IMG/VR virus record: IMGVR_UViG_3300042471_000954
Span: 1-54,623 of that record
Source: a virus
Strand: one strand, 5' to 3'
Length of the DNA: 54,623 nt
Numbering within the stretch: position 1 is the stretch's first letter; each line of letters opens with the position of its first letter. Position numbers and translations under genes: made by a program. Below the pieces are notes generated by a model, which saw only the letters and a list, made by a program, of their open reading frames with translations, ran no database searches and was not told where the DNA came from. Below are positions 37,843 through 45,245 of the stretch, one piece after another.

Positions 37843-39215
37843 TTGAGAAAATCGGGAAGGGTGACTTGACTTGTGCGTGCGTATGCCTTTTTGAACGCCG
37901 CTGATTGATGGCCATTCATCGCTTCGGCCATAGCTCGCTTCATGCGCTGATGATCCTGAGCTTTGCGCTGCACGTTGTTCCAGATTGATGTCTCCGTGTC
38001 GCTGATCACGACGTGACAAGTAACTGGATTGGTCTGCCCATACCGCCAGGCGCGTCGCACGGCTTGGTAGTGCTGCTCATAGCTGTGGCTGACACTGGCG
38101 AAGATCACCGTGTTGGCGTGCTGCCAGTTGAGGCCTAGGCCAGCCAGCTTAGGCTTGGAAACGATCACCCGCCGCCGGCCAAAAGTGAAGTCGTCCAGGG
38201 CGGCGATCTTTTCCTCTGGGTCCATGGAGCCATGCACCTCGATAGCGTCGGGGATGGACTGAGCGAGGGCCGATGATTCGCCGTTGGTTTCACACCAAAC
38301 GATCACAGCGCCGTCGGCGGCATTGGCGATCTCGGCGGCCTTAGCCACTCGATCATCCAATGTGAGCCGCTTCTCCTTGTGGATCGTAGTGGCGCTGCCA
38401 TCGGGGATCCTGAACAGCATCCCGTCGGGCACGTCCACGGTGATGTCAGCCGAGACAGTGTGCAGCTCATAGCTGAGCGGCGGCAGCACAAATCCTGAAT
38501 CGTCACCACCTAAATCGGATGGCAACGTGGCGGCCCTGGCCCAGCTGGCTACCCAGCCCCAGAAGTCAGCCTGAGCGTGCCCTTTCAGTCGCCAGTCTTG
38601 GCTGGCGGTGCTGGTGTCGTTGACGAACCACCGGCACAGCATCTCCATGCTCCCGAGATGGCCCAAGAACTCCGAGTGATTGCCCAGCTCCATGTGATCG
38701 TTTGGTGCTGGTGTAGCCGTGGCTGCCAGCCGGTACGGGGTCGATGTAAAGGCATCGCAAAGCAGGCGCTTGGTCGGGCCGGAAAACGCCTTAAGAATGG
38801 AGCTTTCATCCAACACGACGCCGCCGTAGACGCTGGGGTCCAGCTTCGGGAGTCGTTCGTAATTGGCGATGTTCACACCTGACCCGGCCTCTGATTGCTC
38901 GCGGATCACGCGGGCATCGACGCCGATTGCGGCGCACTCGCGCTGCATCTGCCTGGCCACTGCCAGCGGGGTCAGGATCAGCGCTGGACGGCCGGACTGC
39001 TGGGCAAACTCAGCAGCAGCAGCGGCCTCGACCCTGGATTTGCCCAGGCCAGTGTCCAGGAAGGCGGCAGCCCTGCCTTTCTCGCAAACAAACTGCAAGG
39101 TGGCCATCTGATGCGGGAAAAGGCTTGGCCACTGATTGGCAGGGGTAAATCCGTTCGAGGTTGCTGCGGTGCCCTTGCAAGCAATGAACTCCCGATAACT
39201 GGTGAGTGTTTTCAT
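37839..39215 (-). CDS. SNF2/DEAD-like helicase, 458 aa
   Basis: Motif I LDTGLGKSRVEAAA (about 53), Ia LILTPLAVARQMQREC, motif II VVLDESSILK, motif III ATATPAPNDHMELG, then a C-terminal RecA-like lobe with VIVSKPKLAGLGLNWQHANT and motif VI QHYQAVRRAWRYGQ. ATP-dependent translocase on DNA, here immediately upstream of a methyltransferase, a pair found in many phages. No nuclease domain. Role in recombination or anti-restriction is inferred. Confidence 0.9.
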   Translation of the reverse strand: MKTLTSYREFIACKGTAATSNGFTPANQWPSLFPHQMATLQFVCEKGRAAAFLDTGLGKSRVEAAAAAEFAQQSGRPALILTPLAVARQMQRECAAIGVDARVIREQSEAGSGVNIANYERLPKLDPSVYGGVVLDESSILKAFSGPTKRLLCDAFTSTPYRLAATATPAPNDHMELGNHSEFLGHLGSMEMLCRWFVNDTSTASQDWRLKGHAQADFWGWVASWARAATLPSDLGGDDSGFVLPPLSYELHTVSADITVDVPDGMLFRIPDGSATTIHKEKRLTLDDRVAKAAEIANAADGAVIVWCETNGESSALAQSIPDAIEVHGSMDPEEKIAALDDFTFGRRRVIVSKPKLAGLGLNWQHANTVIFASVSHSYEQHYQAVRRAWRYGQTNPVTCHVVISDTETSIWNNVQRKAQDHQRMKRAMAEAMNGHQSAAFKKAYARTSQVTLPDFLK

Positions 39216-39218
39216 CGC

Positions 39219-40358
39219 TCAAACCTCAGCCCAGTCAACCCGAACCGCCGGGTGCAGCGTCCCCTCAGCGATGGCGCGGGCGGCGGCGGCGGGATCCATG
39301 GTGGTGAGGGTTGCGGTAAGGGCAGCAACAAAGTCATCCCGGCGCTGCTGCTTGGCCTCCTCAGCCCTGGCAGCCGCCTCCCGCAGTTCCGCCTCCATCT
39401 CGGCCTGCTGCTTGACGCGAGCCTCTTCCCGAGCGGCTGCCTCCTCAGCCCGGCGCTCCGCCTCTTCCTGCGCAAGGCGAGCCGCCTCCACCTGAGCCAG
39501 TGCATGAGCTTCGCGGGCGGCGATTGCTTCCCGTTCCTTGCGTGCCTGCTCTTCGGCTTCCGCAGCACGCTTCTCTGCTTCCAGTTCACGGGCCAGGCGA
39601 TCGGCCTCCACGGCCTCCTGCTGCAACCGCGCAATGCGGTCGGCCTCCTCACGGGCTGCCTTCTCGGCGCGTAAAGCCTCCAGCTCCATGCGCTCAGCTT
39701 CCTGGGCAGCCAGGGTGTCGTGCAGGGTCTGCAGCCGCTCCAGGGCCTCAGCGCAGCGGTTGGCGCCAGCTTCGCTGAACTCCTCCAGCGTGGTGGGGTC
39801 GATCGTGCCTAGCTCTTTTATGCGGTCGTAAGCGTCTGAGACGGTTTCAACCCCTTCGGTGAGCGCAGCAATGCGATCCAGGACGGCCCGGTGCGCTTCG
39901 ATGCGGGCCTCTTCCTTGGCTTCAATCGCCTTAATGGCCGTTTCGTGGGGCTCGATCAGCCCTTGAACGGCTGCTTCTAGGAGCTTGGCGCTTTCATCTA
40001 CGGCTTTGCCGCGCTCTATGTGAACCGCCTTGGCGTCCTTCCTGGCTCGCTCAATCTTGCCCTTAAGGCCACGCAAGCCGTGGACGTAGGAGCGGGCTTG
40101 TCTGTTGTCCCACTTGTCGTCGTAGTCAAAGACCTTGCCGGGGGCCTCTCCTTCGGCAATGGCGATGTCGCAGGCGATTGCTTCCCATCGGGTGATCGCC
40201 TGCGCTTCGGCTGCCGGAACGATGGCGGCCTGGGGGGCGGCGGGGGCTTCCGTGGCGGCTGGGGCCTCGGTGGGCAGCACCTCTGCGGTAACGGCTGGGG
40301 GTGCTGCGGTGGCGGCCTTAGCGGTTTTGGCTCTGGTCTTGGTGGTGGTGGCGGTCAT
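39219..40358 (-). CDS. Coiled-coil phage recombination-associated protein, 379 aa
   Basis: ATG 40358 follows GATCACCACCAC. Ala/Pro/Thr-rich N-terminus (residues 1-60), then ARSYVHGLRGLKGKIERARK and DESAKLLEAAVQGLIEPHE, then a very long charged coiled coil (about 190-340) of Glu/Ala/Arg heptads. Resembles the TolA-like coiled-coil proteins that lie beside phage annealing proteins. No enzyme motif. Divergent from 40451 across a shared promoter region. Confidence 0.65.
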   Translation of the reverse strand: MTATTTKTRAKTAKAATAAPPAVTAEVLPTEAPAATEAPAAPQAAIVPAAEAQAITRWEAIACDIAIAEGEAPGKVFDYDDKWDNRQARSYVHGLRGLKGKIERARKDAKAVHIERGKAVDESAKLLEAAVQGLIEPHETAIKAIEAKEEARIEAHRAVLDRIAALTEGVETVSDAYDRIKELGTIDPTTLEEFSEAGANRCAEALERLQTLHDTLAAQEAERMELEALRAEKAAREEADRIARLQQEAVEADRLARELEAEKRAAEAEEQARKEREAIAAREAHALAQVEAARLAQEEAERRAEEAAAREEARVKQQAEMEAELREAAARAEEAKQQRRDDFVAALTATLTTMDPAAAARAIAEGTLHPAVRVDWAEV

Positions 40359-40450
40359 GTGGTGGTGATCGTTTCGGAACGACCTAAGTACGATACCATT
40401 TTGAAACCGCAACGGCTTAGGCCAGCGGCAATTCATCACGAAACACCACC
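40359..40450. promoter_or_regulatory. Divergent promoter region with operator motif
   Basis: GCAACGGCTTAGG at 40409-40421 preceded by TTTTGAAACC; a second half-site-like CCTAAG at 40383-40388 points the other way. CACCAC leaders precede both ATG 40358 (minus) and ATG 40451 (plus). Confidence 0.6.
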
Positions 40451-41098
40451 ATGGCAACCGCTACCAAGACCAAAACCCAGGCCCCTGAGGAGGCCATCAG
40501 CATCAAGGCGCCGGATTTCCGGTTCCTGGAGATCAACATCCGGGGCACGGCCCCCCTCGTCGTGAACCGCTTCTCAGCGAAGGCGATCGAGATGATGCGG
40601 GCCACGCAGGAGGCAGGCAGCGCCGCAAAGTCCAAGAAGGTGCGGGAGCCGAAGGACTTTGATGCCCTGTTTGAGAACGCCAAGCATGTTTCAAACGAGG
40701 GCTGGGAAGGCATCCACGCTGCCGCTTTCCGCAATGGCGCCATCAGTGCCTGCCGGGCTGTGGGCTACAAAATGACCCATGCCAAGCTCGCGTTCAGCGT
40801 GCTGCAGGATGGCTTTGATCGGGTAGACGGCGCCCCGCTGGTGCGCCTTTCCGAGGGAGTGGCTGAGCAGTGGGTGGCTCCAACCCGGAACGCTACGGGC
40901 GTGGTTGATCTGCGCTGCCGCCCGATGTACCGGGAATGGGCTGCCGTGTTGCGCATCCGGTATGACGCGGGGATGCTCAGCTCTAGTGATGTCGTGAACC
41001 TGATCAGCCGGGTAGGTCTTCAGGTGGGCATCGGCGAAGGGCGCCCCGATAGCAAGGCCAGCGCAGGCCTAGGCTTTGGCCTCTTTGAACTTATCTAA
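40451..41098 (+). CDS. Conserved phage protein, 215 aa
   Basis: Key words: EINIRGTAPLVVNRFSAKAI, NEGWEGIHAAAFRNGAISAC, WAAVLRIRYDAGMLSSSDVV, NLISRVGLQVGIGEGRPDSK. I recognise the vGiGegRP...G.G.F close as a conserved phage family with no established function that I can name. Beta-rich ends and a helical middle. Sits across from the coiled-coil protein in the recombination/replication area and is followed by the G-rich repeat tract; probably read together with 42078-42635. Confidence 0.65.
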   Translation: MATATKTKTQAPEEAISIKAPDFRFLEINIRGTAPLVVNRFSAKAIEMMRATQEAGSAAKSKKVREPKDFDALFENAKHVSNEGWEGIHAAAFRNGAISACRAVGYKMTHAKLAFSVLQDGFDRVDGAPLVRLSEGVAEQWVAPTRNATGVVDLRCRPMYREWAAVLRIRYDAGMLSSSDVVNLISRVGLQVGIGEGRPDSKASAGLGFGLFELI

Positions 41099-42077
41099 CA
41101 ATCGGATTACGTGGGCCATGGTTGCGTCTGCTGCCATGGCCTTGCAGGCATGGTGCGGAAGGCGTGTCCGGGGCTCGCAAGGGTTGACGCGGCAGGCATG
41201 GCCCGGTCAGGTCGGAACGGCCAAGCCGGGAGGGCGTGGCAGGCACGGTGTGGCAGGGGAGGCCAACCATGGTCGGGCCGGGAACGGCAGGCATGGCTTC
41301 GAGGGGCTTGGCGAGATCTGGACTGGACGGGCACGGCAGGCATGGCTTCGGAAGGCACGGCCAGGCCAGTTCTGGCAGGCAAGGCGTGGTCAAGCGTGGA
41401 AGGTCTGGCACGGCTGGCTAGGTGTGGTCGGGCTAGGGCAAGGCACGGCTGGCAAGGTCTGGTGGGCACCTCTGGCGGGGCATGGCAGGCGAAGCAACAA
41501 GGGCATGGCTGGGTCTGGTGTGGCAGGGTGCTGCAGGCATGACTAGGCGCGGAAGGACAGGTTCGGCAGGCAAGGCAGTGGTGGCAGGGCCAGGACCGGA
41601 CTGGCAGGCGTGGCACGACGTGGCGTTGAACGGCGGGGTTGGCAGGCACGGAGTGGCGAGGTCAGGAGCGATCGAGGCACGGCATCGGACGGCAGGCATG
41701 GTCAGGAAGGCAGGGATCGGCAGGCAAGGAAAGGCGTGGCCTGGACAGGCGTGGCTGGCAAGGCGAGATCTGGCGCGGAACGTCTGGCGCGGCACGGCAG
41801 GCATGGCACGGTCTGGATGGGTAGGGCACGGCAGGACTGGCTAGGAAGGCCTGGCGGTGTACGCCGTCGCAGGCTCGGCGTGGCTCGGCAAGGCGCGGCA
41901 TGGAAGGGCATGGCAGGCAAGGCAAGGAACGATCGAGGATCGACCGGGCGTGGCGCTGCTGGCCTCGCTTGTTGGCGCAAGGCACCGCACGATGCGGCTC
42001 AGCTTGCGTGTTGCGATTGCCAAATGGCAGCAGAATGGGGGCTTGAATGGGCCCCCTCATTCCTATCCCCTGAACCC
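41099..42077 (+). repeat. G-rich degenerate pentanucleotide repeat tract, about 1 kb
   Basis: No convincing gene. The plus strand is built on GGCAN words. GGCAGGCATGG occurs exactly at 41191, 41286, 41335, 41691 and 41796, and GGCAGGCAAGG at 41374, 41565, 41719 and 41912. Early copies are about 46-49 bp apart. GCGAGATCTGG recurs at 41311 and 41763. In 41281-41340, G is 28 of 60 and C 13. Long frames on both strands (Gly/Arg/His-rich plus, Pro/Cys/Leu-rich minus) follow from the 5-bp period and are not taken as genes. Confidence 0.75.
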
Positions 42078-42635
42078 ATGGATTTCATCAAAGCTGAACC
42101 TGAATACGTCTTCCGAATTGAGGATGGCGAGGAAGCGATGGGCGTCGATGCTCAGACCGCTGGCAGCGAGCTAGACCGCATCCGGCGGCGTGATGGCACG
42201 ATCCGCCCTGCTGTGGTGGTTGACGAGGCCAGACCGGAGCAGGCACCGCTGCATCCGGCGTTCGAGTGGCGCGACCCGGTGGCTGCTGAGCAGTGGCGCG
42301 AGCATCAGGCCAGCACGCTGATCAAGGTGGTGCGGGTGGTGCCTGCTGCTCCTGTGGAGCCCCGCGTGGCCTCGGTGCGGCCTGTCACCCAGCCGGTGGC
42401 CCCGTTGGTGGAGCGCTACGACCCGATGGCTAAGGAGGTGCTGGAGGCCGTGGGCTTGGTGGTAGAGGCCCGCCGCAGGGTTGAGGAGCTGAAACTACGC
42501 ACCCAGCGCATGGGTGATCGCAAGTCGATGGCTGTCCTAGGAGTGGCGTTTGGGATGCTCGATGAAGCCCATGAAGCGCTGACCAACTGTCAGCTCAGTA
42601 GCACATGGGAGCGAGAACTACAGCAGGCCCGGTGA
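42078..42635 (+). CDS. Conserved phage protein, 185 aa
   Basis: MDFIKAEPEYVFRIEDGEEA, then HPAFEWRDPVAAEQWREHQA and STLIKVVRVV, the words of a conserved phage family (HPAFeWdd..AAe.~R..QA..lI..v.vv) of unknown function; C-terminal helix pair ends in QLSSTWERELQQA. ATG 42078 is the first start after the repeat tract although the frame is open far upstream. Ends just before a strong terminator. Confidence 0.7.
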   Translation: MDFIKAEPEYVFRIEDGEEAMGVDAQTAGSELDRIRRRDGTIRPAVVVDEARPEQAPLHPAFEWRDPVAAEQWREHQASTLIKVVRVVPAAPVEPRVASVRPVTQPVAPLVERYDPMAKEVLEAVGLVVEARRRVEELKLRTQRMGDRKSMAVLGVAFGMLDEAHEALTNCQLSSTWERELQQAR

Positions 42636-42654
42636 GACTGGAACAGAGATCGAG

Positions 42655-42678
42655 GGGGCCGTGGTTGGCCCCTTTTTT
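42655..42678 (+). terminator. Rho-independent terminator
   Basis: GGGGCC-GTGGTT-GGCCCC followed by six T on the plus strand, 20 bp after the stop of 42078-42635. Confidence 0.92.
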
Positions 42679-42704
42679 ATGAGCGGCTCAACGGTGACCG
42701 GGGG

Positions 42705-42980
42705 TCAGAGGTGATCGCTGGCCCGCTCCATCCACGCCTCGGCGTAAGCCTGCACCTCGGCCAGCTTGCGGAACATTTCCGCCCGCTCGTCTCGGGCCTG
42801 CTGCCAGGCAGCATCGCCCTGAGGGTAGAAGTCGCGGGCGTTGCAGGTGGCGGCCTGGAGGGCATCACTGGCCCTGTCGATGGCCCGGTAGACGGCGTGG
42901 TACTCATCGGCCAGGGACTTGGCCCCGGTGCCGTTGAGGTGGATCGTGGGGAGGGCGTAGGCGGTGCTGGTGGCGGGCAT
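42705..42980 (-). CDS. Conserved small phage protein, 91 aa
   Basis: TIHLNGTGAKSLADEYHAVY, RAIDRASDALQAATCNARDF, YPQGDAAWQQARDERAEMF, EVQAYAEAWMERASDHL. The iHlNGT....L...Y..A..A...A......NaRDYyp.G..aw..A..eR pattern is a known small phage protein family, function unknown. Preceded by the hairpin element and a CACCACC leader. Confidence 0.75.
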   Translation of the reverse strand: MPATSTAYALPTIHLNGTGAKSLADEYHAVYRAIDRASDALQAATCNARDFYPQGDAAWQQARDERAEMFRKLAEVQAYAEAWMERASDHL

Positions 42981-43008
42981 CGGTCGGAGGCGGTGGGTTG
43001 GTGGTGTG

Positions 43009-43050
43009 GTTGCCGGATAGGCTCCGGCGGGCCGTGGGGGTCAGGCGGCC
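43009..43050 (-). repeat. Conserved intergenic hairpin, copy 2
   Basis: Minus strand CGGCCCGCCGGAGCCTATCC then GGCAACC: stem GCCGG/CCGGC, loop AGCCTAT. Begins at the stop codon of 43041-43256 and leads into the leader of 42705-42980. Confidence 0.75.
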
Positions 43051-43256
43051 CAGGCGTAACAGGCCTCCAGGGCGGCAAGCGTATAAGTAAGCGTGCTTTC
43101 CTGGTACGGCATAAAGTAAAGATCTGAACCATCGATGCACTGAGAAATGCCAGCGGGTTCGGCGTTGCAGATTTGATCAATAGTTGGTGCTGTCCAGCTG
43201 TAGGTCACTCCGCTGAAGATGTGGTGAGAAGTGCGGGTTTTTGTGGCGGCGGTCAT
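43041..43256 (-). CDS. Small protein, 71 aa
   Basis: MTAATKTRTSHHIFSGVTYS, WTAPTIDQICNAEPAGISQC. ATG 43256 follows CCACCACCCACCACCAGCC. The beta-rich sequence has two Cys. The leader carries a -10 box (43296-43320). No family. Confidence 0.6.
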   Translation of the reverse strand: MTAATKTRTSHHIFSGVTYSWTAPTIDQICNAEPAGISQCIDGSDLYFMPYQESTLTYTLAALEACYAWAA

Positions 43257-43295
43257 GGCTGGTGGTGGGTGGTGGGTGGATCTCTCCCCCTGTCT

Positions 43296-43320
43296 CCATA
43301 CTGTAACCCATCCGTTACGG
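43296..43320 (-). promoter_or_regulatory. Promoter element CCGTAACGG...TTACAGTATG
   Basis: Minus strand CCGTAACGGATGGGTTACAG then TATGG. Nearly identical to 44325-44348 (CCGTCACGCATGGGTTACAG then TATG). Followed by a G5 run and AGAGATCC, then CAC repeats before ATG. Confidence 0.65.
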
Positions 43321-43345
43321 CACGGAAGGAGCAGCGCTGGCCGGT

Positions 43346-43588
43346 TCACAAATTGTCATCCGCTTGCCGCTGCCGCTTTCTCGCCCTGCTCCGCCGCACT
43401 CGCTCCGCCACATCGGCCCGGCCCTCGGGGGTGAGCCTGAGCCAGCAGCGCTGGCACCACGGGTCGTACTTGCCGGTGTGGAGAGTGCCGCAGGCTTGGC
43501 AGGGCACACGCACCGCTGGGGGCAGCCGCTCGGCTTGCCGCTCTCGCCAGCGGCGTTGGCGGTCGGCGGCGGTGGGGTCAGTAGGCAT
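43346..43588 (-). CDS. Zinc-ribbon phage protein, 80 aa
   Basis: Basic N-terminus (ADRQRRWRERQAERLPP), then VPCQACGTLHTGKYDPWCQR and CWLRLTPEGRADVAERVRRS: two CxxC pairs around HTGKY.PWC. A small DNA/RNA-binding zinc protein by pattern. Overlaps the stop of 43578-43859 by 11 bp. Confidence 0.65.
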   Translation of the reverse strand: MPTDPTAADRQRRWRERQAERLPPAVRVPCQACGTLHTGKYDPWCQRCWLRLTPEGRADVAERVRRSRARKRQRQADDNL

Positions 43589-43859
43589 GGGCAGGCGCAG
43601 GCATTAATGGAACCACGCGAGCGAGGGTATGTGAGTCGCTCCAATCCGTTTTCCATTGAGGGCAATGCAGCCACGGGCATTTGCCGAAGTTGCTGGCAAC
43701 GTGCTCCCACGATCCGTTTGCCCAGCGTCCTTCATGGTTGAGGTACTGAACTGCGCCCTCGTGGTCGCCGTCTTCCGCTGTAGGGGGCCTGTCGCAGATT
43801 GGCTCTGGCCAATGATGTGGATACACCTTGATCGCTGTTGCGGCGGTGGGGTCAGGCAT
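43578..43859 (-). CDS. Hypothetical protein, 93 aa
   Basis: MPDPTAATAIKVYPHHWPEP, HEGAVQYLNHEGRWANGSWE, ASNFGKCPWLHCPQWKTDWS. Trp/His/Cys-rich, with CPWLHC as a possible metal pair. ATG 43859 overlaps the stop of the preceding interrupted frame by 8 bp. No known family. Confidence 0.6.
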   Translation of the reverse strand: MPDPTAATAIKVYPHHWPEPICDRPPTAEDGDHEGAVQYLNHEGRWANGSWEHVASNFGKCPWLHCPQWKTDWSDSHTLARVVPLMPAPAHAY

Positions 43860-44058
43860 GGGATCGCTTTAGTTTTGGGTACAAGCCATTGCCAGTGGTT
43901 TTAACTAGCCATCCAGTTGCTACGAGGTCTTCCACGGCGTAAAGGACTATTGCAACGTGAAAATACCCGACTAGATCAACGGTATCGACCAATGTGTTTG
44001 GGCGATTGATAAAATACTGCTTCAGAGCTTCGCGGATTCATTCGGGCGATTGATACAT
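43852..44058 (-). pseudogene. Winged-helix-like small gene interrupted by in-frame TGA at codon 7
   Basis: From ATG 44058, after the usual hairpin and C/A-rich leader, the frame reads MYQSPE, TGA, then IREALKQYFINRPNTLVDTV, DLVGYFHVAIVLYAVEDLVA, TGWLVKTTGNGLYPKL to a stop that overlaps the next start. The part after the TGA looks like an intact winged helix. Either a nonsense change (for example CGA to TGA), read-through, or a start at a non-AUG codon after it. Confidence 0.55.
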
Positions 44059-44083
44059 GGCGGGTTGGTTGGCGGTGGAATGG

Positions 44084-44124
44084 GTTGCCGGGTAGGCCCC
44101 GGCGGGCCGTGGGGGTCAGGCGGC
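44084..44124 (-). repeat. Conserved intergenic hairpin, copy 3
   Basis: Minus strand CGGCCCGCCGGGGCCTACCC then GGCAACC: stem GCCGGG/CCCGGC, loop GCCTA. Starts at the stop of 44116-44277 and leads into the 44058 start. Confidence 0.75.
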
Positions 44125-44277
44125 TTTGACGTGGAGGCCTTGAGCGATCTCTTTAAGCTCGGATTCAGTGCGGAAGACCAGCATGAACCAGAAATCTCCG
44201 GTGACTTCACAATTGTTGGCTTTGATGACGTTCATGATGTCGTGGCGGAGGGCTTGCTTGCGCTGAGTGGTGGTCAT
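44116..44277 (-). CDS. Small protein, 53 aa
   Basis: MTTTQRKQALRHDIMNVIKA, NNCEVTGDFWFMLVFRTESE. ATG 44277 lies behind a CACCAC leader and a promoter like that of 43256. Short helix-strand protein; family unknown. Confidence 0.6.
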   Translation of the reverse strand: MTTTQRKQALRHDIMNVIKANNCEVTGDFWFMLVFRTESELKEIAQGLHVKAA

Positions 44278-44308
44278 GGCTGGCTGGTGATGGGTGGTGG
44301 CGGGATCT

Positions 44309-44348
44309 CCCCCCCCCCGATGCACATACTGTAACCCATGCGTGACGG
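44309..44348 (-). promoter_or_regulatory. Promoter TTACAGTATG followed by a G10 tract
   Basis: 44325-44348 is the -10 element; the C10 run at 44309-44318 becomes G10 about 7 bp downstream on the transcribed strand, then AGATCC. The sister promoter at 43296 has G5 in the same place. Confidence 0.65.
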
Positions 44349-44389
44349 TCTGCCCTGCCCATCGGTGGCCAGTTCACATAACGTCGCAA

Positions 44390-44578
44390 TCAGGCCAGCA
44401 GCTTGGCCACCCGATGGCGAGAGCACCCCAGCCGGCGGGCGATTTCCCGCTGACTGACACCAGAGCGCCTCCAGCGGCGGGCCCGGTCGCGTTTGGTTTC
44501 AAGCGCCCAGGCAATAGCAACCAGGACGATCAGCAGAGGCGTGAGCACCCACAGCAGGGCGCAGGAAATGGTGGTCAT
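44390..44578 (-). CDS. Membrane-anchored helix-turn-helix protein, 62 aa
   Basis: Residues about 4-24 are a membrane segment (LLWVLTPLLIVLVAIAWAL), followed by RDRARRWRRSGVSQREIARR and LGCSRHRVAKLLA, a resolvase-type HTH that ends the protein. ATG 44578 follows CTACCACCACCGAACCG. A DNA-binding domain tethered to membrane in 62 residues is uncommon; it may be a spanning anchor for phage DNA or a membrane regulator. Confidence 0.65.
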   Translation of the reverse strand: MTTISCALLWVLTPLLIVLVAIAWALETKRDRARRWRRSGVSQREIARRLGCSRHRVAKLLA

Positions 44579-44663
44579 CGGTTCGGTGGTGGTAGAACCA
44601 ACCGGGGCGCTCAGGCCTCGCCGGTCAGTTGGAAATGGTGTGCCGGATCTCTCCGACTCGCAC

Positions 44664-44701
44664 ATCATAACCCCTGTGGCAGCGATCAAGGCTGGTATGA
44701 T
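44664..44701. promoter_or_regulatory. Divergent pair of TATGAT boxes
   Basis: Minus strand GGGGTTATGATGTG (TATGAT 44669 to 44664) serves 44390-44578. Plus strand GGCTGGTATGATGCAGGGG (TATGAT 44696-44701) faces the other way toward the terminator at 44757-44791. Confidence 0.6.
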
Positions 44702-44707
44702 GCAGGG

Positions 44708-44791
44708 GCAGCGGGGTGGTTCCTGCTGTTCAGGCCGGTCGGCCTGGTGGTGAGCGAAGCCCTTGGCGTGATCGTCAAGGGCTTTGCTTTT
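44708..44791 (+). ncRNA. Candidate small structured RNA, about 85 nt
   Basis: A TATGAT box (44696-44701) is followed by a stretch without gene. Hairpin 1 is CAGGCC-GGTC-GGCCTG at 44731-44746. Hairpin 2 is AAGCCCTTG (44757-44765) with CAAGGGCTT (44776-44784), then TGCTTTT. A complete short transcription unit with promoter and intrinsic terminator. Its 3' hairpin covers the last codons and stop of RusA on the other strand, so it may act as antisense or simply block read-through. Confidence 0.5.
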
Positions 44792-45245
44792 GGTTGCTAA
44801 GGGGGATCAAGGTGATCAATGCCCCCGGCCTTTCGTCACCAACGCACCAGCGCTTCTCGCACACGCAACCGGTAAGGCGTGCGTCATCTTCATAGGCCAG
44901 TTTCGACAAGGAATCTTCGGTTGATCGTTGCAATTTGCTGGCGTCTGGCTTGACGCAGTGGTGTGTCGGAGCTTCCTTGCTGGTTGCACTGCTCAGTGCA
45001 GGGTTAAGCGGCTTGAGGGTGCCGTCCTTGCGGTAATGCCCAGCGGGCCGCTGAAACAGGAAGACAGCAGACATTCGCACAGGTCCCCGCAACAAAGGAA
45101 CCTTGGCTGCAATGGCAGCATGGGCCACCATCGCCCGCCAAGGCTTGACAGTCTTACAGGATTCAATCATTACACCTTTCCCTATATGAGTTTTGCTGCC
45201 CTGAGGCGCGGCTTGCATACCCTCAACTAGAAAGGTGTAGGCCAC
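44775..45245 (-). CDS. rusA: RusA-like Holliday junction resolvase, 156 aa
   Basis: GTG 45245 overlaps the SSB stop (TAGTG). PQGSKTHIGKGVMIESCK, KPWRAMV, FLFQRPAGHYRKDGTLKP, then VKPDASKLQRSTEDSLSKLA and YEDDARLTGCVCEKRW carry the RusA pattern with KPD..KL and the catalytic DD. Resolves recombination intermediates of replicating phage DNA. Normal length. Together with SSB and the annealing protein it forms a recombination operon. Confidence 0.9.
   Translation of the reverse strand: MAYTFLVEGMQAAPQGSKTHIGKGVMIESCKTVKPWRAMVAHAAIAAKVPLLRGPVRMSAVFLFQRPAGHYRKDGTLKPLNPALSSATSKEAPTHHCVKPDASKLQRSTEDSLSKLAYEDDARLTGCVCEKRWCVGDERPGALITLIPLSNQKQSP

Noticed and set aside
37843-38019. 59-codon N-terminal extension of the DNA methyltransferase
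   Set aside because: It lies inside the helicase gene and shows no methyltransferase motif; ATG 37842 with ATGA overlap fits the operon style.
40020-40565. 181-codon plus-strand frame across the divergent promoter
   Set aside because: Gly/Ala-rich shadow of the coiled-coil gene; it would run over the promoter and the true start at 40451.
41107-42060. Long frames on both strands in the pentanucleotide tract (Gly/Arg/His-rich plus, Pro/Cys/Leu-rich minus)
   Set aside because: A 5-bp repeat keeps every frame open and gives repetitive peptides on both strands; no leader, no conserved motif, and the downstream gene has its own good start at 42078.
41099-42077. CRISPR array
   Set aside because: Repeats are degenerate, overlapping and of uneven spacing; no conserved repeat with unique spacers and no cas gene.
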